Assembly: GCF_003555505.1 (NCBI RefSeq)
Contig: NZ_CP032152.1
Location: forward strand, 1,721,001-1,785,000
DNA length: 64,000 nucleotides
Direction: 5' to 3'
DNA from: Thermosynechococcus sichuanensis E542
GTDB lineage: Bacteria; Cyanobacteriota; Cyanobacteriia; Thermosynechococcales; Thermosynechococcaceae
The notes beneath the pieces were generated by a model. The model ran no database searches and was not told where the DNA came from. It worked only from the letters and a program-made list of their open reading frames with translations. Below are positions 1 to 8,521 of this stretch, in pieces. The position numbers and the translations under genes are program-made. Position 1 is the first letter of the stretch. Every line of letters starts with the position of its first letter.

Positions 1-2
1 AA

Positions 3-251
3 CTCCAGCATCAGTTTGGCACCGAAGGCGGCCAAGTCTTTAGCGTGGCGGTGAGTCCCGATGGTAGCACCATTGCCAGTGGCCATGGCGATCAAACCGT
101 CAAACTCTGGTCCCTCTCTGGTCAGCCATTACGCAACCTCAAGGGACATTCTGGCGCCGTGTACAGCGTCGTCTTTGGTCAGGATCAACTCATCTCCGCC
201 AGTGAAGACAGCACCATCAAAGTGTGGCGTCTCTTTCCGGGAACCTCCTAA
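3..251 (+). CDS. WD40 repeat protein, C-terminal fragment (5' end outside window)
   Basis: The reading frame is open from the first bases of the window and stops at 249-251, so only about the last 82 residues are visible. They carry two WD40 blades: VAVSPDGSTIASG...VKLWS, then a GHSGAVYSVVF segment ending in SEDSTIKVWRL. WD40 blades form beta-propellers that serve as protein-interaction platforms, and cyanobacteria have many large WD40 proteins, some fused to kinase or NTPase domains that would lie upstream here. The gene converges on sufB with only 5 bases between the stop codons. The molecular role cannot be told from this fragment. Confidence 0.85.
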   Translation, partial: LQHQFGTEGGQVFSVAVSPDGSTIASGHGDQTVKLWSLSGQPLRNLKGHSGAVYSVVFGQDQLISASEDSTIKVWRLFPGTS

Positions 252-256
252 AACCT

Positions 257-1693
257 CTAGCCAACACTGCCTTCTAGTTTCAGACTCAGCAGGCGATCGG
301 CTTCGACCGCAAATTCCATCGGCAATTGGTTAAAGACATCGCGACAGAAGCCACTAATCATCATTGAGACCGCATCCTCAGCCGAAATTCCCCGCTGGGC
401 AAAGTAAAAGAGTTGATCCTCACCAATTTTCGACGTTGAGGCCTCATGCTCCACCTGGGCAGTGGGGTTTTGCACCTGAATATAGGGGAAGGTATTAGCG
501 GCTGCCGTATCACCAATGAGCATCGAATCGCATTGGGAATAGTTGCGTGCCCCCGTGGCCTTTGGCCCAATTTTCACCAAGCCGCGATAGCTATTTTGGG
601 AGTGCCCTGCTGAAATCCCCTTGGAGACAATGGTGCTACGGGTATTCTTGCCAATGTGGATCATCTTGGTACCCGTGTCTGCCTGCTGGTAATGATTGGT
701 GAGGGCAACGGAGTAAAATTCACCCACGGAATTATCCCCCACCAAGACACAACTGGGGTACTTCCAAGTAATGGCTGAACCTGTTTCTACCTGTGTCCAA
801 GAAATCTTAGAGTTGCGGCCAAGGCACAGTCCCCGCTTGGTCACAAAGTTGTAGATGCCCCCCTTGCCGTTTTCATCGCCAGCGTACCAGTTTTGCACCG
901 TGGAGTATTTGATTTCGGCATTATCAAGGGCAACCAATTCTACCACTGCTGCGTGGAGTTGATTGGTGTCAAACATGGGAGCCGTACAGCCTTCAAGGTA
1001 GCTAACATAGCTGCCCTCATCCGCAATAATCAGCGTGCGCTCAAACTGCCCCGACTCGCCATTGTTAATGCGGAAATAAGTGGATAGCTCCATCGGACAG
1101 CGGGTGTTCTTGGGAATATAGACAAAGGAGCCATCGGAAAAGACGGCGGAGTTCAAAGCCGCATAGAAGTTATCACCGATGGGGACAACACTGCCCAAGT
1201 ATTTCTGCACCAACTCGGGATATTCGTGGAGCGCTTCAGAAATAGAGCAGAAAATGATCCCCTGCTTGGCCAACTCCTCGCGGAATGTGGTGGCCACGGA
1301 CACGCTATCGAAAATCGCATCTACCGCCACATTGGTCAGCCGCTTTTGCTCTGAGAGGGGAATCCCCAGTTTCTCAAAGGTTTCCAGTAGAACAGGATCT
1401 ACTTCATCCAAGCTTTTTAGTTTTTCCTTCTGCTTGGGAGCCGAGTAATAGACAATATCTTGATAGTTGATGGGGGGATAGCTCACCCGTGGCCACGTGG
1501 GTTCACTCATCTTCAACCATTGGCGATAGGCCCGCAGGCGAAACTCGAGCATGAACTCTGGCTCGTTCTTCTTGGCAGAGATGAGGCGAATAATGTCTTC
1601 GTTGAGACCTCGGGGAATGGTTTCCGTCTCAATTTGGGTGACAAAGCCGTATTTATAGGGCTGATTGACGAGGGATTGTACCGTTGCCGACAT
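257..1693 (-). CDS. sufB: Fe-S cluster assembly scaffold protein SufB
   Basis: The 478-residue protein is the usual length for cyanobacterial SufB, the scaffold subunit of the SufBCD complex that builds Fe-S clusters in the cytoplasm, needed above all for photosystem I, ferredoxins and other plastid-type Fe-S proteins. Recognisable family segments include [40 protein letters not shown], the [20 protein letters not shown] stretch and the C-terminal [19 protein letters not shown] segment. The ATG start at 1693 faces sufR across a 119-base region with two SufR-type palindromes, so repression by SufR is expected. In many cyanobacteria sufC, sufD and sufS follow sufB directly; here the next gene on that side is a convergent WD40 gene, so sufB stands apart from them. 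Confidence 0.97.
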   Translation of the reverse strand: MSATVQSLVNQPYKYGFVTQIETETIPRGLNEDIIRLISAKKNEPEFMLEFRLRAYRQWLKMSEPTWPRVSYPPINYQDIVYYSAPKQKEKLKSLDEVDPVLLETFEKLGIPLSEQKRLTNVAVDAIFDSVSVATTFREELAKQGIIFCSISEALHEYPELVQKYLGSVVPIGDNFYAALNSAVFSDGSFVYIPKNTRCPMELSTYFRINNGESGQFERTLIIADEGSYVSYLEGCTAPMFDTNQLHAAVVELVALDNAEIKYSTVQNWYAGDENGKGGIYNFVTKRGLCLGRNSKISWTQVETGSAITWKYPSCVLVGDNSVGEFYSVALTNHYQQADTGTKMIHIGKNTRSTIVSKGISAGHSQNSYRGLVKIGPKATGARNYSQCDSMLIGDTAAANTFPYIQVQNPTAQVEHEASTSKIGEDQLFYFAQRGISAEDAVSMMISGFCRDVFNQLPMEFAVEADRLLSLKLEGSVG

Positions 1694-1737
1694 CGAGTGT
1701 TCTCTTGGGTGAAGGAATGGGCAGAATAGAGTATATT

Positions 1738-1757
1738 AAGCAACAAGATGGTTGCTT
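1738..1757. promoter_or_regulatory. SufR-type operator 1 (CAAC-N6-GTTG palindrome)
   Basis: A perfect inverted repeat, AAGCAAC - 6 bases - GTTGCTT, lies in the sufB/sufR intergenic region, with the CAAC core at 1741-1744 and GTTG at 1751-1754. CAAC-N6-GTTG is the SufR recognition core described in Synechocystis PCC 6803. It lies closer to the sufB start (45 bases) than the second copy does, so it is the better candidate for blocking sufB transcription. Confidence 0.8.
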
Positions 1758-1777
1758 TATCTCTAGGACTAATTTAG

Positions 1778-1791
1778 CAACAAAACGGTTG
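1778..1791. promoter_or_regulatory. SufR-type operator 2 (CAAC-N6-GTTG palindrome)
   Basis: A second CAAC (1778-1781) - 6 bases - GTTG (1788-1791) palindrome lies 37 bases after the first core (center to center), just upstream of the sufR GTG start at 1813. Its position suggests SufR autoregulation. Paired sites between divergent sufR and suf genes match the known arrangement in Synechocystis. Confidence 0.78.
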
Positions 1792-1812
1792 TTTTAGTCA
1801 AGGGGGCGTTGC

Positions 1813-2472
1813 GTGACGCTCACATCGGATACTAAACAGGACATCTTACACTGCCTTCTCCGCGACGGTCACCTCAGTGCCCAAGAGTTGGCGGCACAAC
1901 TGGCGATTAGTCCGCAGGCGGTGCGGCGGCATCTCAAGGATTTAGAGGCGGAGCAACTAGTGACCTATGAAGTCCTGTCAGGTACGGTGGGGCGTCCCCA
2001 ATACCGTTACACGATCAGCGAGGCGGGACGGGAAGAACTGCGGCAACTGCAACTGCGGCAGCAACCCAGTCAGACGAAGGGCTTTGCCGTTGAACTCTTG
2101 GAATCTGTAGCCGCAACCCTTGGCCCAGAGCAGATGCAGGATGTATTGCAGGCAGCTTGGCAGCGCAAGGCATTAGCCTATCGCGAGCAGATGGGAAACG
2201 GCACCTTGGCCGAACGCTTGGCGCGACTGGTGACTCTGCGGCGACAGGAGGGGTATATGGCCGAGTTTTACCCCGTGAATGACCCTCAAGGTGCCTATCT
2301 ATTTACGGAGTACAATTGTGCGATTTCTGCCGTTGCCCAATCTTTTCCCACCGTCTGTCATCATGAGTTAGAGATGTTTGCGATCGCCCTTGGGGATTGT
2401 GCCGTTGAGCGCACCCATTGGCTTGTGGATGGTGAACATCGCTGTGGCTATTTAATTCGCCCCTTGACCTAG
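1813..2472 (+). CDS. sufR: SufR, Fe-S-sensing transcriptional repressor of suf genes
   Basis: This 219-residue protein has an N-terminal DeoR/ArsR-like winged helix (residues about 5-60; the LSAQELAAQLAISPQAVRRH segment forms the helix-turn-helix) and four C-terminal cysteines at 169, 182, 196 and 211, spaced C-X12-C-X13-C-X14-C. That cysteine pattern is the SufR signature; the cysteines bind Fe-S clusters, and loss of the cluster relieves repression. The start is GTG at 1813. It is divergent from sufB, with two CAAC-N6-GTTG palindromes between them. A hydrolase gene begins one base after its stop codon, so the two may share a transcript. Confidence 0.95.
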   Translation: MTLTSDTKQDILHCLLRDGHLSAQELAAQLAISPQAVRRHLKDLEAEQLVTYEVLSGTVGRPQYRYTISEAGREELRQLQLRQQPSQTKGFAVELLESVAATLGPEQMQDVLQAAWQRKALAYREQMGNGTLAERLARLVTLRRQEGYMAEFYPVNDPQGAYLFTEYNCAISAVAQSFPTVCHHELEMFAIALGDCAVERTHWLVDGEHRCGYLIRPLT

Positions 2473-2473
2473 C

Positions 2474-3352
2474 ATGGCCTTTTGTCCGCCCACCTTTGTC
2501 CAGCAGAGCTTCAGTACCAGCACTGGCCGTATGGTCTATTACACCCCCAGCGATCGCTACTGGGGTCAGGTGCAATTGCGCCCTCCCTTGGTCTTTCTCC
2601 ACAGTTTGGGGGGTGGGTCTAGCCATTATGAATGGTCCCAAGTATATCCTGCCTTTGCCGCTCGCTACCGCGTCATTGCCCCGGATCTGATTGGCTGGGG
2701 GGAGTCGGATCATCCTGCCCGTGACTACACCACTAGCGACTACTGGCTCATGATTGCTGAACTGTTGCGCATGCTGGGAACGCCGGTTACCGTTGTCGCC
2801 TCATCCCTCACGGCTGGGATTGTTGTGCGGTTGGCGATTCAGCAACCCCATCTTTTTCAGCGTTTGTGTTTGGTGTGTCCGAGCGGGTTCAATGACTTTG
2901 GTGAAGATCAAGGACAGGCGATCGCCAATGCTCTGCTGAGTGTCCCAATTCTTGATCGCCTCATTTACACCATTGCTGCTGCTAACCCCTTGGCCGTGCG
3001 CAACTTCCTCACTCAATTTATTTTTGCCGATCCGCAGCGGCTGCGCCCAGAAACTGTCGAGGCCTACCTAGATGCCGCCTGTCGTCCCAATGCCGAATGG
3101 TCAGCTCTGGCCACCCTGAAGGGAAATCTCTCCTTTGATCTCAGCCAGTATTTACCCCAGTTAACCATCCCCACCGTGATCCTCTGGGGAGAAAAGGCAA
3201 AGCTCACGCCCCTTTCTCTGGGTGAGCGACTCTATGCCACCGCCCGCGATCGCCTGCAACAGTTTCAAGTAATCCCCAAAGCAGGGGTCTTACCTCATCT
3301 AGAACAGCCCGAATGGGTGATTTACAGCCTGCGGCACGATTTCTTGGTTTGA
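2474..3352 (+). CDS. Alpha/beta hydrolase fold protein
   Basis: The 292-residue sequence shows the alpha/beta hydrolase fold: an oxyanion-region segment FLHSLGGGSSHYEW (about residues 42-55), the PDLIGWGESDHP strand-loop, and a nucleophile elbow with VASSLTAG in place of the usual GxSxG. A late HLEQPEW segment carries the expected catalytic His, and ILWGEKAKLTP the region of the acid. The first elbow residue is therefore Ala rather than Gly. The substrate is unknown. The ATG start lies one base after the sufR stop, which suggests co-transcription with sufR, though nothing in the sequence ties it to Fe-S metabolism. Confidence 0.85.
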   Translation: MAFCPPTFVQQSFSTSTGRMVYYTPSDRYWGQVQLRPPLVFLHSLGGGSSHYEWSQVYPAFAARYRVIAPDLIGWGESDHPARDYTTSDYWLMIAELLRMLGTPVTVVASSLTAGIVVRLAIQQPHLFQRLCLVCPSGFNDFGEDQGQAIANALLSVPILDRLIYTIAAANPLAVRNFLTQFIFADPQRLRPETVEAYLDAACRPNAEWSALATLKGNLSFDLSQYLPQLTIPTVILWGEKAKLTPLSLGERLYATARDRLQQFQVIPKAGVLPHLEQPEWVIYSLRHDFLV

Positions 3353-3402
3353 GTTGTCCCCGATACAGGTATCCTAGAAGTATTGCTTGAAGTGTTGGTG
3401 CA

Positions 3403-3735
3403 ATGGCAGAAATTCAATTTATCCGTGGTGTTGATGAAGAAGTGGTTCCCGATGTGCGCTTGACTCGGGCGCGGGATGGCAGCAGTGGCCAAGCCATGTT
3501 TTACTTCGATAAGCCGAAAATTGTCCAAGAGGGCAATTTGGAGATCACAGGGATGTACATGGTGGACGAAGAAGGGGAAATTGTTACCCGTGATGTCAAT
3601 GCCAAGTTCATTAACGGCCAGCCCGTTGCCATTGAGGCCACCTACACCATGCGCAGCCCCCAGGAGTGGGATCGCTTTATTCGCTTTATGGATCGCTACG
3701 CGGCCAGTCATGGTCTTGGCTTCCAGAAGTCCTAG
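3403..3735 (+). CDS. psb28: Photosystem II assembly factor Psb28
   Basis: The 110-residue protein matches Psb28 (old name PsbW) in length and sequence: it opens with [20 protein letters not shown] and has the conserved FYFDKPKIV and the [12 protein letters not shown] segment, then [20 protein letters not shown] near the C-terminus. Psb28 has no membrane segment and binds at the cytoplasmic face of CP43-less photosystem II intermediates (near CP47, PsbE/F), where it helps assembly and repair. It is monocistronic in appearance, with a 50-base gap from the hydrolase and a gap of more than 100 bases to the next small ORF. Confidence 0.97.
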   Translation: MAEIQFIRGVDEEVVPDVRLTRARDGSSGQAMFYFDKPKIVQEGNLEITGMYMVDEEGEIVTRDVNAKFINGQPVAIEATYTMRSPQEWDRFIRFMDRYAASHGLGFQKS

Positions 3736-3860
3736 AGGTCTTAAATTGATCGGGTGCCGATTCAAAAAGATTGTGCTAGCTTAAAGTTACAGTGCCTTTT
3801 TTGTCTTTATTCAGGACACAGGGCATCTGCAAATTCTATAGCGATACAGTAGGGACATCA

Positions 3861-3989
3861 ATGGATTATCTAGAGAGCCTGCTTGACACCCTCAAATCGT
3901 GGTTAAAAAAACTGTTGGAACTTCTCGGTGGCGCCGAACCCACCCCTGAACTGGAGCCGATTCCGATTCCCGTGCGCGATCGCCAATAG
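3861..3989 (+). CDS. Small acidic/amphipathic protein, 42 aa, unknown function
   Basis: An ATG at 3861, preceded by an AGGGAC ribosome-binding-like stretch, opens a 42-codon frame. The first half (MDYLESLLDTLKSWLKKLLELL) looks like an amphipathic helix rich in Leu and Lys; the second half is Pro/Glu-rich (PTPELEPIPIPVRD). A longer frame with an in-frame ATG at 3792 exists but its N-terminal extension has no such helix character. I do not recognise the family. The composition fits a small membrane-peripheral peptide, but expression is unproven. Confidence 0.5.
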   Translation: MDYLESLLDTLKSWLKKLLELLGGAEPTPELEPIPIPVRDRQ

Positions 3990-4039
3990 AGCGACAGCAT
4001 TCAACAAAATTGAGTCATTTTTGAACGGTTAGGTTAAGC

Positions 4040-4486
4040 TTGGCCTTTCATATTCTGGTGCTGCATGGCCCCAATTTGAACCTGTTGGGGCAACGGGAGC
4101 CGGGGATTTATGGGGTTGTGACACTAGGGAGCATCAACCAATCTTTGGCAGCCTTGGCGCAGGAGTTAGGGGTAACCATTGAGTGCCTCCAGTCCAATCA
4201 TGAAGGGGTCTTGGTAGATGCTATTCAGGGGGCAATGGGACGTGCCCAAGGCATTTTAATTAACCCCGCAGCCTATACCCACACTAGCGTGGCTCTACGG
4301 GATGCGATTGCTGCGGTTGCCCTGCCCACTGTGGAAGTTCACCTGAGTAACATTCATCAACGGGAAACTTTTCGCCATCATTCCTACATTGCGCCGGTGG
4401 CGATCGGTCAAATCGCCGGCTTTGGTGCCGATAGTTATTTGTTGGGGTTACGGGCACTGGTCAATTATTTACAAGCAAAAGGCTAA
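4040..4486 (+). CDS. aroQ: Type II 3-dehydroquinate dehydratase
   Basis: The 148-residue protein is the dodecameric type II enzyme of the shikimate pathway that converts 3-dehydroquinate to 3-dehydroshikimate in the cytoplasm. Diagnostic segments are [18 protein letters not shown] at the N-terminus (with the catalytic Arg and Tyr), SNHEGVLVD, the [15 protein letters not shown] loop with the catalytic His region, and VEVHLSN. The reading frame uses TTG at 4040, which places the family N-terminus ([11 protein letters not shown]) correctly; no in-frame ATG fits better. Its last four bases overlap the end of the convergent YqeG-type gene. Confidence 0.95.
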   Translation: MAFHILVLHGPNLNLLGQREPGIYGVVTLGSINQSLAALAQELGVTIECLQSNHEGVLVDAIQGAMGRAQGILINPAAYTHTSVALRDAIAAVALPTVEVHLSNIHQRETFRHHSYIAPVAIGQIAGFGADSYLLGLRALVNYLQAKG

Positions 4487-5022
4487 TTCTCGGAGGAGGG
4501 GGCGATCGCCAGCGGTGTTCCTAGTTGTCGAGCCAGCCAAAACTCTAGGTTGCGTACCCAAGACTTACCATCAAGGCGCTTGACGAGAATAGGTTGTACC
4601 AAAATAGTAAACATCCCCAAGCGATTGCCGGCAAGAATATCCGTAAACAGGCGATCGCCCACCATGGCTACCTGATGGTAGGGCAAATTCATCGCTTGCA
4701 CCGCCTGACGAATCTTACGCCGCGAGGGCTTGCCCGCCCCCATCAAAAAAGGCAACTCTACCTGCTGGGCAATCCGTTCAATGCGGCGGTGGTTCAAGTT
4801 ATTGCTGACTAGCCAGATCGGCATTTGATGCTTGATCTCCAGTAGCCACGCTAGAATTTTCGGCGGCAGATCGACATCCCAAGTGGGGAGGAGCGTATCA
4901 TCCACATCCAGCACCATGCCCCGCAGATGATATTGTTCCAACAAACTGGGGTGCAACTGTTCAATGGTGGTTTCAAGAATTAAATTCGGTTGCAGCAGTG
5001 CTGCCAGAGACCGAGTGGCCAT
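4483..5022 (-). CDS. YqeG family HAD IIIA-type phosphatase
   Basis: The 179-residue protein carries the HAD motif I DVDDTLLP (residues about 40-47), motif II in the WLVSNN segment, a Lys in [13 protein letters not shown] and motif III as [19 protein letters not shown]. This order is that of the HAD class IIIA family typified by B. subtilis YqeG and the yeast mitochondrial phosphatidylglycerophosphate phosphatase Gep4, so a phosphatidylglycerophosphatase role is possible but inferred only from family resemblance. It converges on aroQ with a 4-base overlap. Confidence 0.88.
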   Translation of the reverse strand: MATRSLAALLQPNLILETTIEQLHPSLLEQYHLRGMVLDVDDTLLPTWDVDLPPKILAWLLEIKHQMPIWLVSNNLNHRRIERIAQQVELPFLMGAGKPSRRKIRQAVQAMNLPYHQVAMVGDRLFTDILAGNRLGMFTILVQPILVKRLDGKSWVRNLEFWLARQLGTPLAIAPSSEN

Positions 5023-5162
5023 TGAAAACGCAAATAACGAAGACGCTTCTGCCAGACTATCACGATCCTAGGAGAGGGTGGGAACTATAAAAATCTTCTC
5101 TGGTGTTACTCCAATCACAAAGCATATGCTACCATCTGAGAGAATGCCGCGTGTCAACGGAT

Positions 5163-5660
5163 ATGGCGAAGGTTCTGGTACTCAATGCCTCCTATGAACC
5201 ACTCAATATTACGAGTTGGCAACGGGCAGTTGTCCTTTTAATCAAGGGCAAGGCGGAGCAAGTTGAGCACAACGGCAAGATGGTTTACAACAATTTTCCC
5301 TTGCCGACCGTCATTCGGTTACGACACTACGTCGTCACTCCCTACAAAGAAATTCCCCTCACCCGCCGCAACATCCTGCATCGAGATGGTCACTCCTGCC
5401 AGTATTGTGGCTACACGGGCGATGAACTGACTCTTGATCACGTCATTCCTAAATCGCGCGGTGGCGGTGACACGTGGGAAAACATTGTGACTGCCTGTGT
5501 TCGCTGTAACGTCAAAAAAGGGAATCGCACCCCCCAAGAAGCAAATATGCCCCTACGGCAAACACCGCGTCGTCCCATTAGTAGCTTGTACTTTGAAGTC
5601 ACGAAACACGTACGCACCGGCACTCATCAGGAGTGGCGGAAATATGTCATTGGAGTTTAG
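5163..5660 (+). CDS. HNH endonuclease family protein
   Basis: I place the start at ATG 5163, giving 165 residues (MAKVLVLNASYEPLNI...), because the family begins at this point; an upstream in-frame TTG at 5103 would add about 20 unconserved residues. The HNH module has the zinc cysteines CQYCG and CVRCN flanking the catalytic LDHVIPKSRGGGDTWENIV segment. The N-terminal half (EPLNITSWQRAVVLLIKGKA) is shared by a widespread cyanobacterial HNH family. It is a stand-alone gene with no intron, intein or restriction-system neighbour, so its DNA target and role are unknown. Confidence 0.9.
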   Translation: MAKVLVLNASYEPLNITSWQRAVVLLIKGKAEQVEHNGKMVYNNFPLPTVIRLRHYVVTPYKEIPLTRRNILHRDGHSCQYCGYTGDELTLDHVIPKSRGGGDTWENIVTACVRCNVKKGNRTPQEANMPLRQTPRRPISSLYFEVTKHVRTGTHQEWRKYVIGV

Positions 5661-5679
5661 TTCCTTTCCCCTTTCCATT

Positions 5680-5750
5680 CAGTTTTCAGTTTTCAGTTTT
5701 CAGTTTCCATTCAATCTGCTTTCCCTTTCCATTCAATCTGCTTTTCCATT
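5680..5750. repeat. Heptamer tandem repeat (CAGTTTT) followed by two 19-base direct repeats
   Basis: Four 7-base units lie in tandem at 5680-5707 (CAGTTTT three times, then CAGTTTC). They run into a 19-base direct repeat TTTCCATTCAATCTGCTTT at 5704-5722 and again at 5726-5744, with a partial third unit to 5750. Short tandemly repeated heptanucleotides are known in cyanobacterial intergenic DNA. The patch lies in the 273-base gap after the HNH gene, where I see no gene. Confidence 0.75.
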
Positions 5751-5933
5751 GAGAAAGCGGCTACACTTTTAGCGTAGCGTTTGCAAGGTTACAGTACAAC
5801 CTTTTTCACAATAGTTGAGGCCTGTCAGCAAAACTTCTTTTTTCCAAGGTCGGGTCTATAGCTAAGGCAGATCGCATACTCTAGTATCCTAGGGGAGAAA
5901 CATCACCTTTGGAAAGCTCAAGTTCAGGTTGTT

Positions 5934-6644
5934 ATGTCAAGTATTGAGACCGAAAACTTTAGTCAACTCTTTCCGCTTTTTGGTGCCAGTTCCCAAGAGG
6001 CACTTTCCTCGATGCTCTCAGTGGCTTGGCACAACACCTACCCGGCGGGGCGTGCCATTTTAATTGAAGATGCATGGGGCAATGCGGTTTACTTTATCCT
6101 CTCAGGCTGGGTGAAGGTGCGGCGACTGCTCACCAATGGCGATTTCCTAACCTTAGCCATTCTAGGGCCGGGGGATTTTTTTGGTGAAATGGCCATTCTT
6201 GATCAATCCCCCCGCTCAACGGATGTGGTGGCGCTGTGTCCAGCGGAAGTGCTGTCGGTGCCGGCGCAAAAATTTGTCCATGTCCTGCGTCATGAGCCAG
6301 ATTTGCACTATCGCATGCTGCAATTGATGGCACAGCGGCTACGCCTGACCAATACGCGCATTGAACTGTTGCACCAACCTCCTGCGGTCAAATTAGCCCA
6401 TGTCTTGGTGAATTTGGCACGGCGCTATGGGCAGCATCCGGGCGGCAATGCCAACACAGCCGTGATTTTCAATGTCCCTATCAAGGACTTAGCGGATGTG
6501 GCTAACATTAGCGCTGATGAGGCACATCAACTGCTGGATAAACTGGTGGCAAAAAACTGGATCAAAATTGATGCGGCCAAGCAACAACTTCAAATTCTCA
6601 ATTTGCCCCAACTAGAGCAATTAGCCCAGCAAGCTGTGAGTTAA
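5934..6644 (+). CDS. Crp/Fnr family transcriptional regulator
   Basis: The 236-residue protein has an N-terminal cyclic-nucleotide-binding beta-roll (residues about 10-125) with the phosphate-binding-cassette-like stretch GDFFGEMAILDQSPRSTDVV, where a Gly-Glu and an Arg-Ser pair sit at the positions used by cAMP-binding members. A C-terminal winged helix (about 150-225) includes the VPIKDLADVANISADEAHQLLDKL helix-turn-helix. No cysteine cluster typical of FNR is present. The cassette suggests that it can bind a cyclic nucleotide, unlike NtcA, but this is inference. It stands alone after a repeat-rich gap; targets are unknown. Confidence 0.88.
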   Translation: MSSIETENFSQLFPLFGASSQEALSSMLSVAWHNTYPAGRAILIEDAWGNAVYFILSGWVKVRRLLTNGDFLTLAILGPGDFFGEMAILDQSPRSTDVVALCPAEVLSVPAQKFVHVLRHEPDLHYRMLQLMAQRLRLTNTRIELLHQPPAVKLAHVLVNLARRYGQHPGGNANTAVIFNVPIKDLADVANISADEAHQLLDKLVAKNWIKIDAAKQQLQILNLPQLEQLAQQAVS

Positions 6645-6712
6645 AGTTCTGTTGGCTTGTTGAGGAGCAGCGACCTCGCCTAGGATAACAATAGTTGCAA
6701 GCTCTTTCTGCT

Positions 6713-7297
6713 ATGGCGATCGCCCCCAACCTCTACGAACACACCTTAGTTCGCTACACAGATCCGCTGCACGCGACAGAATTGCTGCGGCAATATCGCC
6801 CCTATCTAGAAATGATTCCCAGTATGCGGCGACCCCAAGAAAGTCTAATTCCGATTCCGTTGCCGATCGCCCACATTCAGGTGCCTGCGGCCACAACCCC
6901 AAACCAACGTCCCCAAGTGAAGTCAGTGATGGTGCCCTGTGATCTGGTCTTTGTCATGTGCGATCCCGAGTGGAAGGTCAAAACTGACATTGAACTGCTG
7001 GTCTTTATCCACCGGCCGGGAGAAAGCTTTACGGAACTGCTGACCCGCTGGCGGCAGTCTCAAGTGCTCCTCAGTCGCAGTTATAGCTGGGATATGCCCT
7101 TGCAGCATCGAGATGTCTTTAGTGAGGGGGCCAATCGTCAACTCCCCCTTTTTGTCCTCTTTCAAGAAACCCTTGCCGTGATCAAACGCGGTCTCAAGGC
7201 TGCCCGATTACCTTACGTAATTGATACCACGATTCTCAAGGAGCAGCCATCTCCAACCACAAAGCTGATGACGGGTTCATCAGAAAGCACAGAATAG
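6713..7297 (+). CDS. Conserved hypothetical protein, 194 aa
   Basis: I choose the ATG at 6713 (MAIAPNLYEHTLVRYTDPLH); an in-frame TTG at 6695 would add six residues. I do not recognise a named family. The sequence has no membrane span or signal peptide. It contains a Pro-rich linker (residues about 45-70), then a compact region with CDLVFVMCDPEWKVKTDIELLVFIHRPGE and SWDMPLQHRDVF that looks like folded alpha/beta sequence, and a polar tail. It lies 69 bases after the Crp-like regulator on the same strand and could share its transcript. Confidence 0.6.
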   Translation: MAIAPNLYEHTLVRYTDPLHATELLRQYRPYLEMIPSMRRPQESLIPIPLPIAHIQVPAATTPNQRPQVKSVMVPCDLVFVMCDPEWKVKTDIELLVFIHRPGESFTELLTRWRQSQVLLSRSYSWDMPLQHRDVFSEGANRQLPLFVLFQETLAVIKRGLKAARLPYVIDTTILKEQPSPTTKLMTGSSESTE

Positions 7298-7408
7298 GTT
7301 GATCCACATCACAACCTGAGCACCGGCTCCATCACTGCCGCCCCATTGCCAAGGGCAGAGAATACCACTATCGAGCTGAATTCTCGATGTTGTGAGTTGA
7401 GTTGTCCT

Positions 7409-8521
7409 ATGGTGGCTACCCCCATTCAACCCGTGTCCGACCGTCCATTGACAACGGATTTGGTGCGGCAGTATTTGCAGGAAATTGGCCGTGTGCCCTT
7501 GCTTACCCCCAGCCAAGAACTGCGGCTTGCCCAACAGGTTCAGCAGTACCAAGCCCTGCTCGCAGTGCGCGATCAGTCCGATGATCCCCAGATCAAACGC
7601 TATGTGGCGGCTGTTACAGAGCGCGATCGCCAACAGCAGCAGTTGGGGCGTCCCCTTACCCGTGCCCAATGGGCTGCGCGACTCAAGATGAGTGTGGCTG
7701 AATTGCAAATCTGTGTGCAGGCGGGTCGTCAAGCTTGGGCAAAGGCGGCGAATATGACGCTCAGTGAACTTCAGCATATTGAGCGGCAAGGACAGCGGGC
7801 GAAAACCCAACTCCTGCAAGCCAACCTCCGTTTAGTGGTGAATATTGCCAAAAAATATCAACATCGCGGCGTTGAGTTTTTGGATTTAATCCAAGAGGGG
7901 AGTTTAGGCCTCGAACGTGCCGTTGAAAAATTCGATCCGACCAAGGGATTTCGCTTTAGCACCTATGCCTACTGGTGGATTCGCCAAAGTGTTACCCGTG
8001 CCGTTGCTAGTCAAAGTCGTACAATCCGCCTTCCCATTCACATGGTGGAAAAGCTCAATAAAATTAAGCGTGCCCAACGGCGTCTTGCGGCTCAACAGGG
8101 AGCAATGCCCAGTCTGGCGGATATTGCCCAAGAACTCAATCTGGAGGTGTCCCAAGTGCGGGAGGTGCTCATGGCTGTTCCCAAATCCGTGGCCTTAGAA
8201 CAGCGGGTTGGCTCCGACCAAGAAACGGAGTTGCAGGAGCTGATTGAATCCACTGCCCCCACCCCCAACGAGGTGATCATGCGCGAGTCGCTACGGACCA
8301 CTTTGAAGCAACTCCTGAGTGATCTATCACCCCGGGAGCGGCAAGTGATGGAACTGCGCTATGGCCTAGGGGAGCAGCCTGCCCTTGAGATGGCTGAAAT
8401 TGCGGCACTGCTGGGACTGAGTCGGGAGCGGATTCGCCAAATTGAGCACCGTGCCTTGCAAAAGTTGCGGCAGCCCCAACGGCGGCGGGAAATTCAAGAT
8501 TATCTCGAGGAGTTTGCCTAG
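7409..8521 (+). CDS. Group 2 sigma-70 family RNA polymerase sigma factor
   Basis: From ATG 7409 the protein is 370 residues. It lacks the long N-terminal region 1.1 of a principal sigma factor but has region 1.2 (DLVRQYLQEIGRVPLLTPSQE), region 2 with NLRLVVNIAKKYQHRGVEFL and the promoter -10 helix YAYWWIRQSVTRAVA, region 3, and region 4.2 with the -35 helix (AALLGLSRERIRQIEHRA). That makes it a group 2, non-essential type sigma (SigB-SigE class in cyanobacteria). Length and N-terminus look closest to SigC, but I cannot confirm the subgroup. An in-frame upstream start at 7346 is less likely. Its 3' end overlaps convergent ispE by 4 bases. Confidence 0.93.
   Translation: MVATPIQPVSDRPLTTDLVRQYLQEIGRVPLLTPSQELRLAQQVQQYQALLAVRDQSDDPQIKRYVAAVTERDRQQQQLGRPLTRAQWAARLKMSVAELQICVQAGRQAWAKAANMTLSELQHIERQGQRAKTQLLQANLRLVVNIAKKYQHRGVEFLDLIQEGSLGLERAVEKFDPTKGFRFSTYAYWWIRQSVTRAVASQSRTIRLPIHMVEKLNKIKRAQRRLAAQQGAMPSLADIAQELNLEVSQVREVLMAVPKSVALEQRVGSDQETELQELIESTAPTPNEVIMRESLRTTLKQLLSDLSPRERQVMELRYGLGEQPALEMAEIAALLGLSRERIRQIEHRALQKLRQPQRRREIQDYLEEFA

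Noticed and set aside
4389-4583. Plus-strand frame overlapping aroQ and the YqeG-type gene
   Set aside because: It overlaps two well-supported genes in other frames and shows no family features.
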